Shown here: in pieces, positions 1 through 10,100 of the stretch | How the letters are laid out: each line of letters begins with the position of its first letter | Position numbering within the stretch: position 1 is the stretch's first letter | Assembly: GCA_051252455.1 (NCBI GenBank) | Contig: JBPOFM010000001.1 | Location: 248,001-312,000, forward strand | Direction: 5' to 3' | DNA length: 64,000 nt | DNA from: JBPOFM01 sp051252455 | GTDB taxonomy: Bacteria; Bacteroidota; Bacteroidia; Flavobacteriales; Flavobacteriaceae | Program-made: the position numbers and the translations under genes | Notes under the pieces: model-generated | Databases searched by the model: none | What the model was told of the DNA's origin: nothing | Seen by the model: the letters and a program-made list of their open reading frames with translations, nothing else

Positions 1-1506
1 GAGAATAAACTGGCCATATAAATTAATTTTATTGTTCCATTTGTATTTGGCTGAAGCTCCCAAAATTGCATTACCAGCGTCTTGACCTGTTTCAAACTCA
101 ATTGCACGATAAAAAATCACTGGGTTTAAATAGTTTAAGTCGAAACCTCTATCATTATCATTCGCCCACATAACAGACTCGAATAAGCCAATATTTAATC
201 TTTTGGAAACATTCCAACTTAAATAGTGATTCGCTATATATTTTGTCTTAAACGCGCCATCTTCTGTCACTTCAGCCCGAACGTCTCGCAAAGAGGTCCA
301 AGTGTTGGTGTATTTAAGTTTCCAGAATGTTGTATTCAGTTTGATATATGGATATGGACTGGCGACATCACTCTGTAATAAAGAACGATAGCCATCACCA
401 ATAAAATTTTTACCATGACCGAACTGAATATTAATAAAACTGGCTGGCGCATAAGACAAGTAACCTTCTGCTACAGGATAATCAAAACCATTATCCTTAA
501 AATTCTTTGAAACACCACGACCAGGAACGATGGCTGGGTCGCTATCCGTTCTTAAACTGTAGGCATACTGATTATAATATTGAGCAAAACGACCTTGACT
601 TTCGAAAACAGATGCTGAAAAATTGAATTTTCTACCCAAACCTCCTTGAATGTAGAACCCTCGTGTGTTGTTGTATGTTGTACTAAAATCGGCCTCTGTG
701 TCCTTTCCGATTTGCAAATCAAAGACAGGGTCTATGGTAAACCAAAAATCTTTTCCTTGAATTTGCACCAAATGTTCATCCCAAAGTTTACGAGACCACC
801 AAGATTCGCTTCCTTTGACCAATGCTTCTTTTTCGGCTTTAAAATCGTAATATTTTGCAACATCTTCATAAACAAATGGCTTTACAGCAGTATGACTGTT
901 GGTTCCTAAACCATTCATCTCTCCATCAAAGCGAGCATAGTAATGATGCGTAAATGGAATATTTAGTTGACTGCTATATTCTAAATCTTCATATTTGACA
1001 ATAGTTTTATTGATACTATCATATTCTTGTGAAACGGTCTCATTCAAATCCTGAACCTGCTTCATAGCAGCTTTTTCTTCTAAAGCTGCCTGAATTTCCA
1101 CAGGATTAATTAATGGGATTTTAATGCCTAAAGAATATTGAACATAGGTCGGTTTTCCGTTGTAGGTACCTGGTTCTACTTTTGGTAATGAATCAAACAC
1201 ACGTTTAGTCTCATTCTTTAATTCATCATAGGTAGCATCAACATACACAAGTCCCACTTTACCCTCTTTATCAACTTCAAAAAGCACTTTGACATCACCT
1301 TTGTAGTTTTCGTCCGCAACAATTTGAGGCACCTTGAAATTCTCAAAAATGAATTGATTGATTTTAGTATTGAAACAGGATTTTAAATTTTCAAAGGGTT
1401 CAGATTCACATTCTGGAAACACTGGAGGTTTTTCATATGTGGTCGCATTCTGGGAAAACCCATTGAGTTGAAAGCATATAAAAACGAATAGGAAGAATTT
1501 CTTCAT
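1..1506 (-). CDS. remB: Gliding motility protein RemB (partial, C-terminus outside window)
   Basis: The reading frame is open for 502 codons from the ATG at 1506 to the left edge of the window, so the C-terminus is missing. The N-terminus is a typical signal peptide ending in GFSQ, so the product is exported. Residues about 28-120 resemble the TonB C-terminal fold of the two genes just upstream (VFPECES motif, then VLFEVDKEGKV). The remainder is rich in aromatic beta-strands with a GYRSLLQSD segment, as in a barrel-like outer-membrane protein. I name it RemB because of this architecture and because in Flavobacterium johnsoniae remB lies in the same small cluster as sprA, with TonB, VanZ and gcvH genes between them. 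Its role in gliding is known genetically; its biochemical function is not. If the synteny argument failed it would be an outer-membrane protein of unknown function. Confidence 0.75.
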   Translation of the reverse strand, partial: MKKFFLFVFICFQLNGFSQNATTYEKPPVFPECESEPFENLKSCFNTKINQFIFENFKVPQIVADENYKGDVKVLFEVDKEGKVGLVYVDATYDELKNETKRVFDSLPKVEPGTYNGKPTYVQYSLGIKIPLINPVEIQAALEEKAAMKQVQDLNETVSQEYDSINKTIVKYEDLEYSSQLNIPFTHHYYARFDGEMNGLGTNSHTAVKPFVYEDVAKYYDFKAEKEALVKGSESWWSRKLWDEHLVQIQGKDFWFTIDPVFDLQIGKDTEADFSTTYNNTRGFYIQGGLGRKFNFSASVFESQGRFAQYYNQYAYSLRTDSDPAIVPGRGVSKNFKDNGFDYPVAEGYLSYAPASFINIQFGHGKNFIGDGYRSLLQSDVASPYPYIKLNTTFWKLKYTNTWTSLRDVRAEVTEDGAFKTKYIANHYLSWNVSKRLNIGLFESVMWANDNDRGFDLNYLNPVIFYRAIEFETGQDAGNAILGASAKYKWNNKINLYGQFIL

Positions 1507-1562
1507 AAGATGGTAGCAACCTTTTTAGTGGTCGAAAGATACTATTTTTTTCAAAATGACTA

Positions 1563-1600
1563 AATTAAAAAACCGTTATCCAAGAAAGATAACGGTTTAA
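1563..1600 (-). terminator. Intrinsic terminator after the TonB gene
   Basis: An 11-bp perfect stem (1570-1580 with 1588-1598) has a 7-base loop and is followed on the minus strand by a run of Ts. It lies about 20 bases past the stop of the TonB-like gene and upstream of remB, so remB probably has its own promoter. Confidence 0.8.
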
Positions 1601-1621
1601 GAATCTGTTTTGTCTGTATAT

Positions 1622-2410
1622 TTATTCCACTTGAAATGCGATAGGCAAATTATAAACGACGGCAACTGGTGTGTCACGTTGCATTCCTGGTTTCATTACA
1701 GGGATTTTCCCCACCACACGTTCGGCTTCTTTTTCCAATTGCGAATAAGGCGAACGTGTCTTGATATCGGTCACTTGACCAGTTGCATCAATCTTGAATT
1801 GCACCTGTATTTTTTGAACACCTTTTAAGCCCAAATCTTGAGCTACGTCAGTATTAAACCTTCTTTGAATGAGTTTTGCCATCTGTTCAGACATACAGTC
1901 CATGCGTTCTTTATTGTTTTTAGCAGATTCACAACCTGGGAACACTGGCACAATCTCCACGTTGTCCATATTATAATCTTTTGGTATGTCAATGATAGGT
2001 GGATTTTTATTAGGAGTTGGCACAACCGGGAGATCCGGAATTACCACGTCAACAACAACATCAGGTGCATCAATAACTGCATCATTGTCTTTGATTACAG
2101 GATCAACAACAGATAGAACGGCTACTTTCCGTTCAGGTTGTCTTTCCTTTTGTGGTTCTTCTTGTACCGGTGGTGCCTCACGTACGAAATACACATTCGT
2201 ATCGTCGATTGATGGTCCATACGCAAAATAAGGAGTTGATTTCTCAAATTCCATCTGGAACAAACCATAAGAGGCCAGCAAACATAATATCAAACCAATC
2301 TGAAAATAGAGTGATGAATTATTCTTTAAGTTGACGTCATGCTTTTTAGAAGATTCACGGACTTCAGTTCCCAAATCTACCATTTCATCGGTGTTGTGTA
2401 ATTTTTTCAT
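1622..2410 (-). CDS. TonB-like energy transducer protein 1
   Basis: This 262-residue protein has a cytoplasmic N-terminus, one membrane anchor (about residues 33-52), a proline- and valine-rich periplasmic spacer with charged stretches, and a C-terminal TonB-like domain. That domain holds the VFPGCE motif common in Bacteroidota TonB homologues and ends in LPIAFQVE. Such proteins couple the proton-motive force to outer-membrane receptors, but no ExbB/ExbD genes are nearby, so the partner is unknown. I place the start at the ATG at 2410 (MKKLHNTD); the frame is open to 2440, but the extra ten residues look like leader sequence. It is 52% or less alike in spacer sequence to its upstream neighbour by eye, yet the C-terminal domains align closely, which suggests a tandem duplication. 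Confidence 0.85.
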   Translation of the reverse strand: MKKLHNTDEMVDLGTEVRESSKKHDVNLKNNSSLYFQIGLILCLLASYGLFQMEFEKSTPYFAYGPSIDDTNVYFVREAPPVQEEPQKERQPERKVAVLSVVDPVIKDNDAVIDAPDVVVDVVIPDLPVVPTPNKNPPIIDIPKDYNMDNVEIVPVFPGCESAKNNKERMDCMSEQMAKLIQRRFNTDVAQDLGLKGVQKIQVQFKIDATGQVTDIKTRSPYSQLEKEAERVVGKIPVMKPGMQRDTPVAVVYNLPIAFQVE

Positions 2411-2469
2411 AATAGTTATCATTTTGAATGTTAATACCATGAAAGAATCTCAATAAACGTACCAAAAGC

Positions 2470-2505
2470 AAAAATCCCACCTAATAAAAATTAGATGGGA
2501 TTAAA
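2470..2505 (-). terminator. Intrinsic terminator after TonB protein 2
   Basis: A 12-bp stem with one G-U pair (2473-2484 with 2491-2502) and a 6-base loop is followed on the minus strand by TTTTT. It lies about 20 bases after the stop codon at 2526 and separates the two TonB-like genes. Confidence 0.8.
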
Positions 2506-2525
2506 AAATATAGATTTTGTTTCAT

Positions 2526-3251
2526 TTAATCTTGAACTTGGAACAAAATTGGTAAGGAATAAGGAACCGTCACCGCTTTACCTCTTTGTTTTCCTGGTTG
2601 CATTTTTGGCAACAATCCAATCACTCGTTTTGCCTCTTTTTCTAAACCTGGATGCGGCGCTCTCGCCATGACACCAACAACATCACCACTTTTGTCAATT
2701 TTGAACATCACACTGATACGTTGTTTTCCAGAAAGTCCCAATTCACCTGCTAAATCAGTATTGAATTTTTTATTGACAAAGTCACTGATTCTATCAGCCA
2801 TACATTGTCTTTTGGCATCATTATTTTTTTCTTTCTCACATCCTGGGAATACTGGTACATTTTCAATGACCGAAAATGGTACTTCAATATCTTCTTCAAC
2901 TTCTACAACTTTCACTTGCTCAACCTTAACAATTTTTTCTTCTTGATTGGTCTCTGTAGATTTAATTACAGTCTCTTCAACTTCCTTTTCGTCTTCGACA
3001 ATCTCAATTACCTCTGGAATTGCTGGTGGTGGTGGTGGTGGTGGCGGTGGCGTTAATAATTGTTCCGTAATTGGAATTTCCTCTTCCATCTCATCATCCA
3101 TACTTACAACACCCAAATCAAGGTCAGCTTTATCGTATGTTTTATAGTTGATCGCTATATTGGTAAGCAACAGCATCAATGCAAGACCAACAGCAAAGTA
3201 AATGGAGCTGTTTCTGCTAACATCGGATTTTGGATTTTTTTTCGGTTCCAT
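2526..3251 (-). CDS. TonB-like energy transducer protein 2
   Basis: The 241-residue protein has a short basic N-terminus, a membrane anchor at about residues 15-34, then a periplasmic spacer with an uninterrupted nine-proline stretch and an acidic Glu/Val-rich stretch, as expected for a TonB arm that spans the periplasm. The C-terminal domain (about 140-241) begins with VFPGCE and ends in LPILFQVQD. The start is set at the ATG at 3251 (MEPKKNP); the frame extends to 3287 but that stretch lies in the intergenic region. It sits downstream of the VanZ-family gene with a 63-base gap. The target receptor cannot be told from the sequence. Confidence 0.87.
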   Translation of the reverse strand: MEPKKNPKSDVSRNSSIYFAVGLALMLLLTNIAINYKTYDKADLDLGVVSMDDEMEEEIPITEQLLTPPPPPPPPPAIPEVIEIVEDEKEVEETVIKSTETNQEEKIVKVEQVKVVEVEEDIEVPFSVIENVPVFPGCEKEKNNDAKRQCMADRISDFVNKKFNTDLAGELGLSGKQRISVMFKIDKSGDVVGVMARAPHPGLEKEAKRVIGLLPKMQPGKQRGKAVTVPYSLPILFQVQD

Positions 3252-3314
3252 ATCGTTTGTGGTTTTAAGGAATGCTAAATTAACCAATAAATTGTTAAAA
3301 AAGCAAATGAATAT

Positions 3315-3716
3315 TTATTTTAACTTTATCTTTCTGTAAATAAGTATGCACACTACAGCAAATATTACTCCAGCACTATTTGCATACACATCTCCAATAT
3401 CTTCTGTTCTGTAGGTTGTAAATGTCCCTTGTAACACTTCAACAATTATGCCATAAGTTAAGGCTATTCCCGCAGAAAATAAAATTTTATATTTCGATTG
3501 TGTCTTTTCAAAGAAATGATACCACACAAAAGCAAATAAGGCATATGCTCCGAAGTGATATAATTTGTCATCAAAAGAGGACCCTAATTTTGGTACGCCC
3601 TTTAAACTAATAAGGCTCAATATGGTTATAAAGAGTGTATAGCCGATTGCTATAACTAGTGCCAATTGTTTATGCACCCACCAATTCTTTGTAAGCGTCG
3701 ACTGAAAGTAAGCCAT
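3315..3716 (-). CDS. VanZ-family membrane protein
   Basis: A small protein with about four hydrophobic helices and the VanZ/teicoplanin-resistance-type pattern DKLYHFGAYALFAF followed by a conserved acidic YGIIVEVLQ segment. The family's biochemical role in Bacteroidota is not established. With the ATG at 3716 the gene overlaps the end of gcvH by 47 bases. A GTG at 3677, just before the first membrane helix, would reduce the overlap to 8 bases and give a more natural N-terminus. Either way it is translationally linked to gcvH, and the gcvH-VanZ-TonB-remB order near sprA is a conserved flavobacterial arrangement. Confidence 0.8.
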   Translation of the reverse strand: MAYFQSTLTKNWWVHKQLALVIAIGYTLFITILSLISLKGVPKLGSSFDDKLYHFGAYALFAFVWYHFFEKTQSKYKILFSAGIALTYGIIVEVLQGTFTTYRTEDIGDVYANSAGVIFAVVCILIYRKIKLK

Positions 3717-4050
3717 CCACTTGCGAGAGATCAGAACATTTAATTTTGATCATCCAGCCATCACCATAAGGATCTGTATTTACTTTTTCTGGTTTGTCTT
3801 CCAATGCACTATTAAACTCAATGATTTCTCCTGAAAGTGGCAAAAATAAATCTGAAACCGTCTTGACCGCTTCAACAGTGCCAAAAATCTCTTCAGCTTC
3901 CATGGTTTCATCTACAGTCTCCACTTCTACATATACGATATCTCCTAATTCGCCCTGTGCGAAATCTGTAATTCCTACTGTCGCGATATCACCATCCATC
4001 TTGATCCATTCGTGGTCTTTGGTGTATTTTAAATTAGTTGGTATATTCAT
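3670..4050 (-). CDS. gcvH: Glycine cleavage system H protein
   Basis: The 126-residue length is standard for GcvH, the lipoyl carrier that shuttles the methylamine group between the P, T and L proteins. The lipoylation site is the lysine at residue 63 in VEAVKTVSDL, and the YTKDHEW motif near the N-terminus is typical. The genes for P, T and L are not in the window, which is usual for Flavobacteriaceae where gcvH sits beside sprA. A consensus promoter lies immediately upstream, inside the gap after sprA. Confidence 0.97.
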   Translation of the reverse strand: MNIPTNLKYTKDHEWIKMDGDIATVGITDFAQGELGDIVYVEVETVDETMEAEEIFGTVEAVKTVSDLFLPLSGEIIEFNSALEDKPEKVNTDPYGDGWMIKIKCSDLSQVDGLLSVDAYKELVGA

Positions 4051-4073
4051 TTTATAATTAATTTTATGTGCAA

Positions 4074-4105
4074 CAAATGTACTTGTTAATAGTTTTTAAT
4101 TCAAA
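4074..4105 (-). promoter_or_regulatory. Promoter of gcvH (Bacteroidota -33/-7 type)
   Basis: On the minus strand a TTTTG at about 4102-4105 is followed after 20 bases by TACATTTG (4074-4081), which fits TAnnTTTG. Transcription would start near 4067, about 17 bases before the gcvH start codon. The element lies in the 56-base gap after the sprA stop. Confidence 0.55.
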
Positions 4106-4106
4106 A

Positions 4107-7100
4107 TTAATTTCCGAAATTATATCGTAAAGTGATTCCAGATCGAATAGTCGTTTGTGGAAATGCAGTTGAAATAGCATACTCCGAAAACGTATAATCA
4201 AAGTAAAAAATACCCGTCAAATTTTTACTAAATGCGTAATCAGCCTTGTATTTGATTCCGTAAATAGTTTGCCCAGACGTAATTTGATTATTGTCTAAAT
4301 CTAAATATCGAATAATCGTTTTATTGTCTCTCAAGGAGCCATCCAATGACATATTCAGGTCACTCTTAATTATCTGTCCAGGACCGGCTAATTTCGCTTT
4401 AATTTTCACATCCTTAAAACGATATCCTAACCCCACAACATACTCCATACCTTGAATTTCAGTCAAAAGAGTATTATCAAAACTTAATGACAAAATTCTA
4501 TCTTTTCTGACTTCTGTTAATATCTTAACTGAATTTTTCATCTCGAAATCAATTCTTACCAATGGGCTAAATTGTTCCTCAAGATTGATATTGCTGAATA
4601 AGGTTTCATTTTTGAAATTTCCACCCTGATCCAAAACTTCAGGATTATCCGAATCATAATCCAAATTGGTTCTGAATTGATTGATCGTATAGCTTGATCG
4701 ATAACCATGCGTCAAAGAAAAACGTTTGAAGTTCTTTTTGAACCAAGCCATTCTCATAAAACCTGTATACTTCAATTGCCAATTAGGAATTGGGACATCT
4801 CTAAAGGCACCAAGTTTCACATTGTCCGGATTAGACCCTTGATAGGCTGCAATAAATGAAGGCAACAGTACTCGTTGGCTATTCTTTCCAAATCCAACAG
4901 GATATCCTTCGGCATCGGTTGAATAGTTATTGTTGCCGTAATATTCCGCCGCTAAACGTCTTGCAACTATCAATCGATTGTTTCTAAAATCATTAAACGC
5001 AGCAGACTGATTCTCATCGCTCGCACCAAACGCCGTTTTAATCAATGCTGTGGAAATATTGAAGTTTCCAAATGTGTTGGTTAACTGATGGTTATAAGCA
5101 TCACTTATACCATCAAGATCTTCATCAATCCCTGTGAAATTTTCAGTCAAACTTTCTGAATACGTACGTGAGCCATTTAAATCGATTTTTAAATCTTTAA
5201 TCAATTCTATATTCGCTGACACTTCCAAAATACGGGTTGTATTTTCGAGATATTGCTCATTAAAGTCTGGATAAACTGTTAGCCAACCATTACGTGCCAC
5301 CATATCGCGAATATCGCTTTGACTACCAAAAGTATACCCTAAAGTAGGTTTTAGCGTTCCAACAAAACCAGGAGTTCTCAAATAACCAGGCAAATAAGTA
5401 CCATTGTTTTCGGTGTAGTTAATTTGAATACGCTTAACCATTGTCAATATATCAACGGCCGTATTAAACATTTTAGCTCCCGTGTTTTTAGGCGCCTTCT
5501 CGTCTTGTGCCGCCCCTCCTCTCAAATTAGATGCTATGGCAGAGCTAGCAACTTTGCCTTGAGGGCTTTTTTCTTCTAAATTCTCCCCGTCCTTTCCGCC
5601 ATCTTTACCATCCCCTCTATTACCAGCTCCTGCAGGAACGGCGGAACGTTTAACCTGTCCAGCTGCAGAACGAGTACCTCTAGTTGTTTTTTTAGTAAGC
5701 CCAATATATTTATAGAGCGTTTCCATGTTCAATGATGAATTGATATTATGGGTATTGGAATTTTGAATGGCATTTCCAAGATTATAGAAATTGGTTGTGG
5801 TGTCATCCGGATCAGGCGTCTCTAGATTAAAATCGGTAATAGCCAAATTGTTATTTAAATCTGAGCCTTTTTGCCATTGGAAATCACCCGTGTATGAATA
5901 GGTCGCTCTTATAAAGTTGAAGGTAGGAATTTTGTATAATGGAATTTCATAATTGATTTGTACCTGCTGATTCTGAATATTTGGGTCTCCAAAATCAAAA
6001 AATCCGTCCCAAACGCCTAAAGTAGGATCCTGCCTTCCATTGATCACATCGTCAACAAAATAATTTCTGACGATATTACTATTGGAAGCTGTAAAGCTCA
6101 AACTTAAGGCATTGGTAATATTATAATTGAGGGCATATTGAAAATCGAATCGGTAATTTCTTCGGAATAATTCTTCCAAACCAATATTGTCTCCTGCAAG
6201 ATCAACTTCTCTAAATTTTTGTTTATTAAATTGTCTTAAGACATCTGAATTTACTGAAAAACTAGTAGGAATTGGATTGAAGTTAAAATCCTTCAAGATT
6301 TTCCAGTATTTATTTCTAAAAATAGAATCATTTTCCTTAAATGGCTCAATAGGCATTGGTTTAAAGCTGTAGTTGTAATTGACGCCCGCCCTTACCTTTT
6401 GATCCAATGAATTCTCAATCTCAAAATCGCGATGCTCGATCTTATTGTATGAATAATTAAAGGTCAAATTCTCAACATCATAGAAGCGAGGTTCTGCCTC
6501 GCCTGTTCTAGTTTTACGAACACCGATGAAATTTATGCTTTGACGTTTGGTGTAATTCTCATTTACTTTTAGAATAGAATCTCTATTATTGGTATTGTCT
6601 AATTGTGTCTCTAGCTTAATATCTCTGTAAAATTCGTCATATTCCGGTGTGATGATCTCTTCACCTTGCCCATAATTGAAAGGCAACTGAATCCCCCATT
6701 TTTTAGGTAATAATTGACCAAGATTCAAATTGGTGACAACGTCATATTGTTTCACATCTTCACGACTGCGCTCATTTGGTCGTTGATCCACAGAACCAAA
6801 ACCGATCGTGCTTCGTCTTCCCGTCGCACTTACATTTGCAAAATCGGCAAGATTCGTATCCATGCTCAACACAGCTGCCCAACCGCCTTCATTTTCCAAA
6901 TCCGCTAAACGAAGTTCGTTATACCACACTTGTCCGCACACATTATTGCCACTATTATTTCTAACACCGACCATTAAAACCCTGATTTCTCCAAAATTTG
7001 GATTTCCCTTTATGGACACTCGGGTCTCTCCAATATTGAATGGATCTAGGGCACCTATTTGTTGCGGCTCGCCAGAGGTGACATCATATACAGTTGGATT

Positions 7101-10100
7101 GATATCTGCTAGGGTTCCATTGTTGATCCCTAAAGATTTGATTTGTTGAAGGATACTTAATTCTATATTGATCTCATTGGTTTCAGGCCAAACTATTGAA
7201 GGTTCATTTCCAGATGTTGAAGATAACGGAACCGCAATTTCATAGAAATTTTGAGTAAAGTCATTACCCATTCTAATGAAACCAACCAAATCCCCGTCTT
7301 GAAGCGTGCTGTTTTCAAGGGGTTCTGCGTGCATAAACATTCGGAGCTTTTTATACTGACGCATGTCGACACTGATATTTTTATACACCCCTCTTGAGTC
7401 CGTAGGTTCTAGATCGCACACTTCAACTACCAAGGATTGCTCGTTTTGTCTTTGAATGTTATTATTGTTATTCAATTGCTCTAATTCCACACCTGGAGGC
7501 AACACATAATTGCCATCATTTTCTTGCAAACCAATGACTCCGACCGTAAAGTCTGCATTCGCGCTATTATTGGTTGCATCAGTATCCAGATCCAAGGTAT
7601 AGCGTCTCCAATCACTTCGTACCAAATCCAACGTTGCAAAACGAAGTACAGTTGGTTGGGTAAATTCTTTTAAATACATCCTTGCAAAACGAACTGAACG
7701 TATGTCAGAAATACCACCAATGGCTCTTGTAGGCTCTGAAATTGGAATTCTAAATTGATACCAAGTAACCTGCTCTGTCTGACCATTTGGAAGCACCACG
7801 TTTCGGTTCTTAATATCATTGATCATTGGATTGTTTACGTTCAAAGTCGATTGATTGATTTCGATTTCGTATTCATAATAGCTATCGATGGTGTTCATCG
7901 TATTGTCTCTGTTGATATCTTCAACATCTGGCTGGGTTGTAGAACCTCTATTTGTTTCAGAAAACACATCAGGAGAGTTGCCTTCGAGTCCGTTATACCT
8001 TTTGTAACGTTCGAATATACTTCCATCTGTATTCAAGAAATAGGTGTAGTTATCATTTGACGGATCTGGTCCAAACGCACTTGCACCTGGAATGATTGAC
8101 GCTTCTTCCGCATCGTTGTAACCATCATACCCAACATCTTGATTGGCGCGTTCATCTCCCGTTGTTGAAAAGGCATAAATCAACGATTGATTTTGGGGTA
8201 CCACATAAGTAAAAGCAGAATTTTGTAGTGGCTGGATATTTCCATCTTCTGGCAGTCCGTTCTCGTATTGCTTTCTACCATCCTTCAAAACATCTTCAGA
8301 AATATTCCCCAAATTGAATACCAGTTTACCTCCTATAGCAGGATTTGCTTCCGAACCCGGCAAGAATGGATCTTGTACCCAAAAGTCAATATACTCCACA
8401 TTTGCCTGTTCAAAATCTGTGGATGTAATTTGTCTTGTGATTCCTGCCCAGCTTTCTTCAGGATTTGGAATTGTTCCGCTTGCAGTAGCAGGGTCGAAGT
8501 TATAAGGTCCACGCTCATTTGGATAATAGGATAAGTCTAACGTTTGAATGACCGTACTTTGACCTTGTACGACATCTATATTCGGAAATATCTCCTCAAT
8601 AAATACACGTCTTGTGTAAAGATTAGAAATATCTTCATCCGTAATTCCTCCAGGACGTTGATTGCTATAAAATATGGGATCAATCGTGTACCAGTTCAAC
8701 AAGGCTCTGTTATAGCCATTTTGAATTCCATTATCATCTTCCGTTGCACCTCCAATATTCAATTCCCTCGGTCTACTTGATATGAACCAAGCTAATGGTG
8801 ATAATAAATCGATTGCACCTTGAGACCCTTCAAAATCATCAACATAAGCTGTTGCTTCTCCTTCAAAATCTGTCCCCTTTGGCGCTCCTGGTGCTAAATA
8901 AGCAAACTCACCTCTTACAGATAAATTAGATGGCACATCTGTATCGATATTCGGAAGTTTATTGACCAATCGCGTTAAAAATGGTACTTCTGTGGAATAG
9001 TTACCGTTCAATCCAAAAATGGTATTATTGATGGATTCTGAATTATAATTTGCTTTTTGAGTAATAGGACGTTCACTCAAATTCAAAAGTGTTGCACCTA
9101 AAAGAAAGTTCTCATTGAATTGATGCTCAACATTTACTCCCGTAAAACGACGTGTCTGTTGTCCAAATACCGCATTGTTTTCAACCGATACATTAATAGG
9201 TGTATTCGATGCTTTTAAAGCTTCGTCCAATATTTGAACTCGTCCCAATTGATAATTGACCGTATAGTCGATTCCTTCCACTAAAACACGTCCTCCCGCT
9301 GTAACCACTACAGATCCTCTTGGCACATTGAAAGCTCCAATAGGAATTCCATCACCACTTGAAGATTTATAACGACCTTTTAATTGAAACTTATTTTTGT
9401 CACTTGCTTCAAGCGCTGCCGTTTTTGTGTTCTTATAAAGAACGTCATATACATATTTTTCCTGATTCGGGTTGAAAACACCGTCCTCATAATCAGTTTC
9501 ATTATTGCCAGACATACCATCATTATCAAGCACATCAAATAAGTAACGACCAAACGGCTCTACCTTGGTAAAGATTATTTTACCATTTTGAGTTAAAACC
9601 GTAAGGCCAGGAACGAAATCAAAAAAACCATCTCCATTCTGTTGCGGATCGTTATTGAAATTTAAACGGTCTAAATGAAATAGCCGGATCAGCGGCGTAT
9701 CTAAGATTTCTCCATCATCTGTATTGTCAAATGGTGTATTATTATCAAAGGTTGGAAAGGGAACAATAACGCCTCCCACTTCCACCGGTTTAATATAGTT
9801 TAAAGGTGATGCTTCCGTATAAAATATATTCAATTTAAAATCTTCTTCACTCAATTGAAATGCGCCGGTATCATAGATATTCTTCATCATCAAATCCCAA
9901 ACAGGTTGACCCACATTTGTGATAGGACTCTTCAACATTTTTACAATCAAATTCTGATTGTTGACTGTCTGATTTCCAGTTCCCGGATCGATATCCACAT
10001 CTGTAGCGTTGATACCATCATTGGCAAATTCCCCCACTTGAAATACTTGATCACCAACGGTATATTGGAAAGCGACACCAAGCACCTCGTCATTCTGTAA

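Noticed and set aside
2947..3147. Plus-strand ORF with a poly-glycine stretch
   Set aside because: It is the antisense shadow of the proline-rich spacer of the TonB-like gene.
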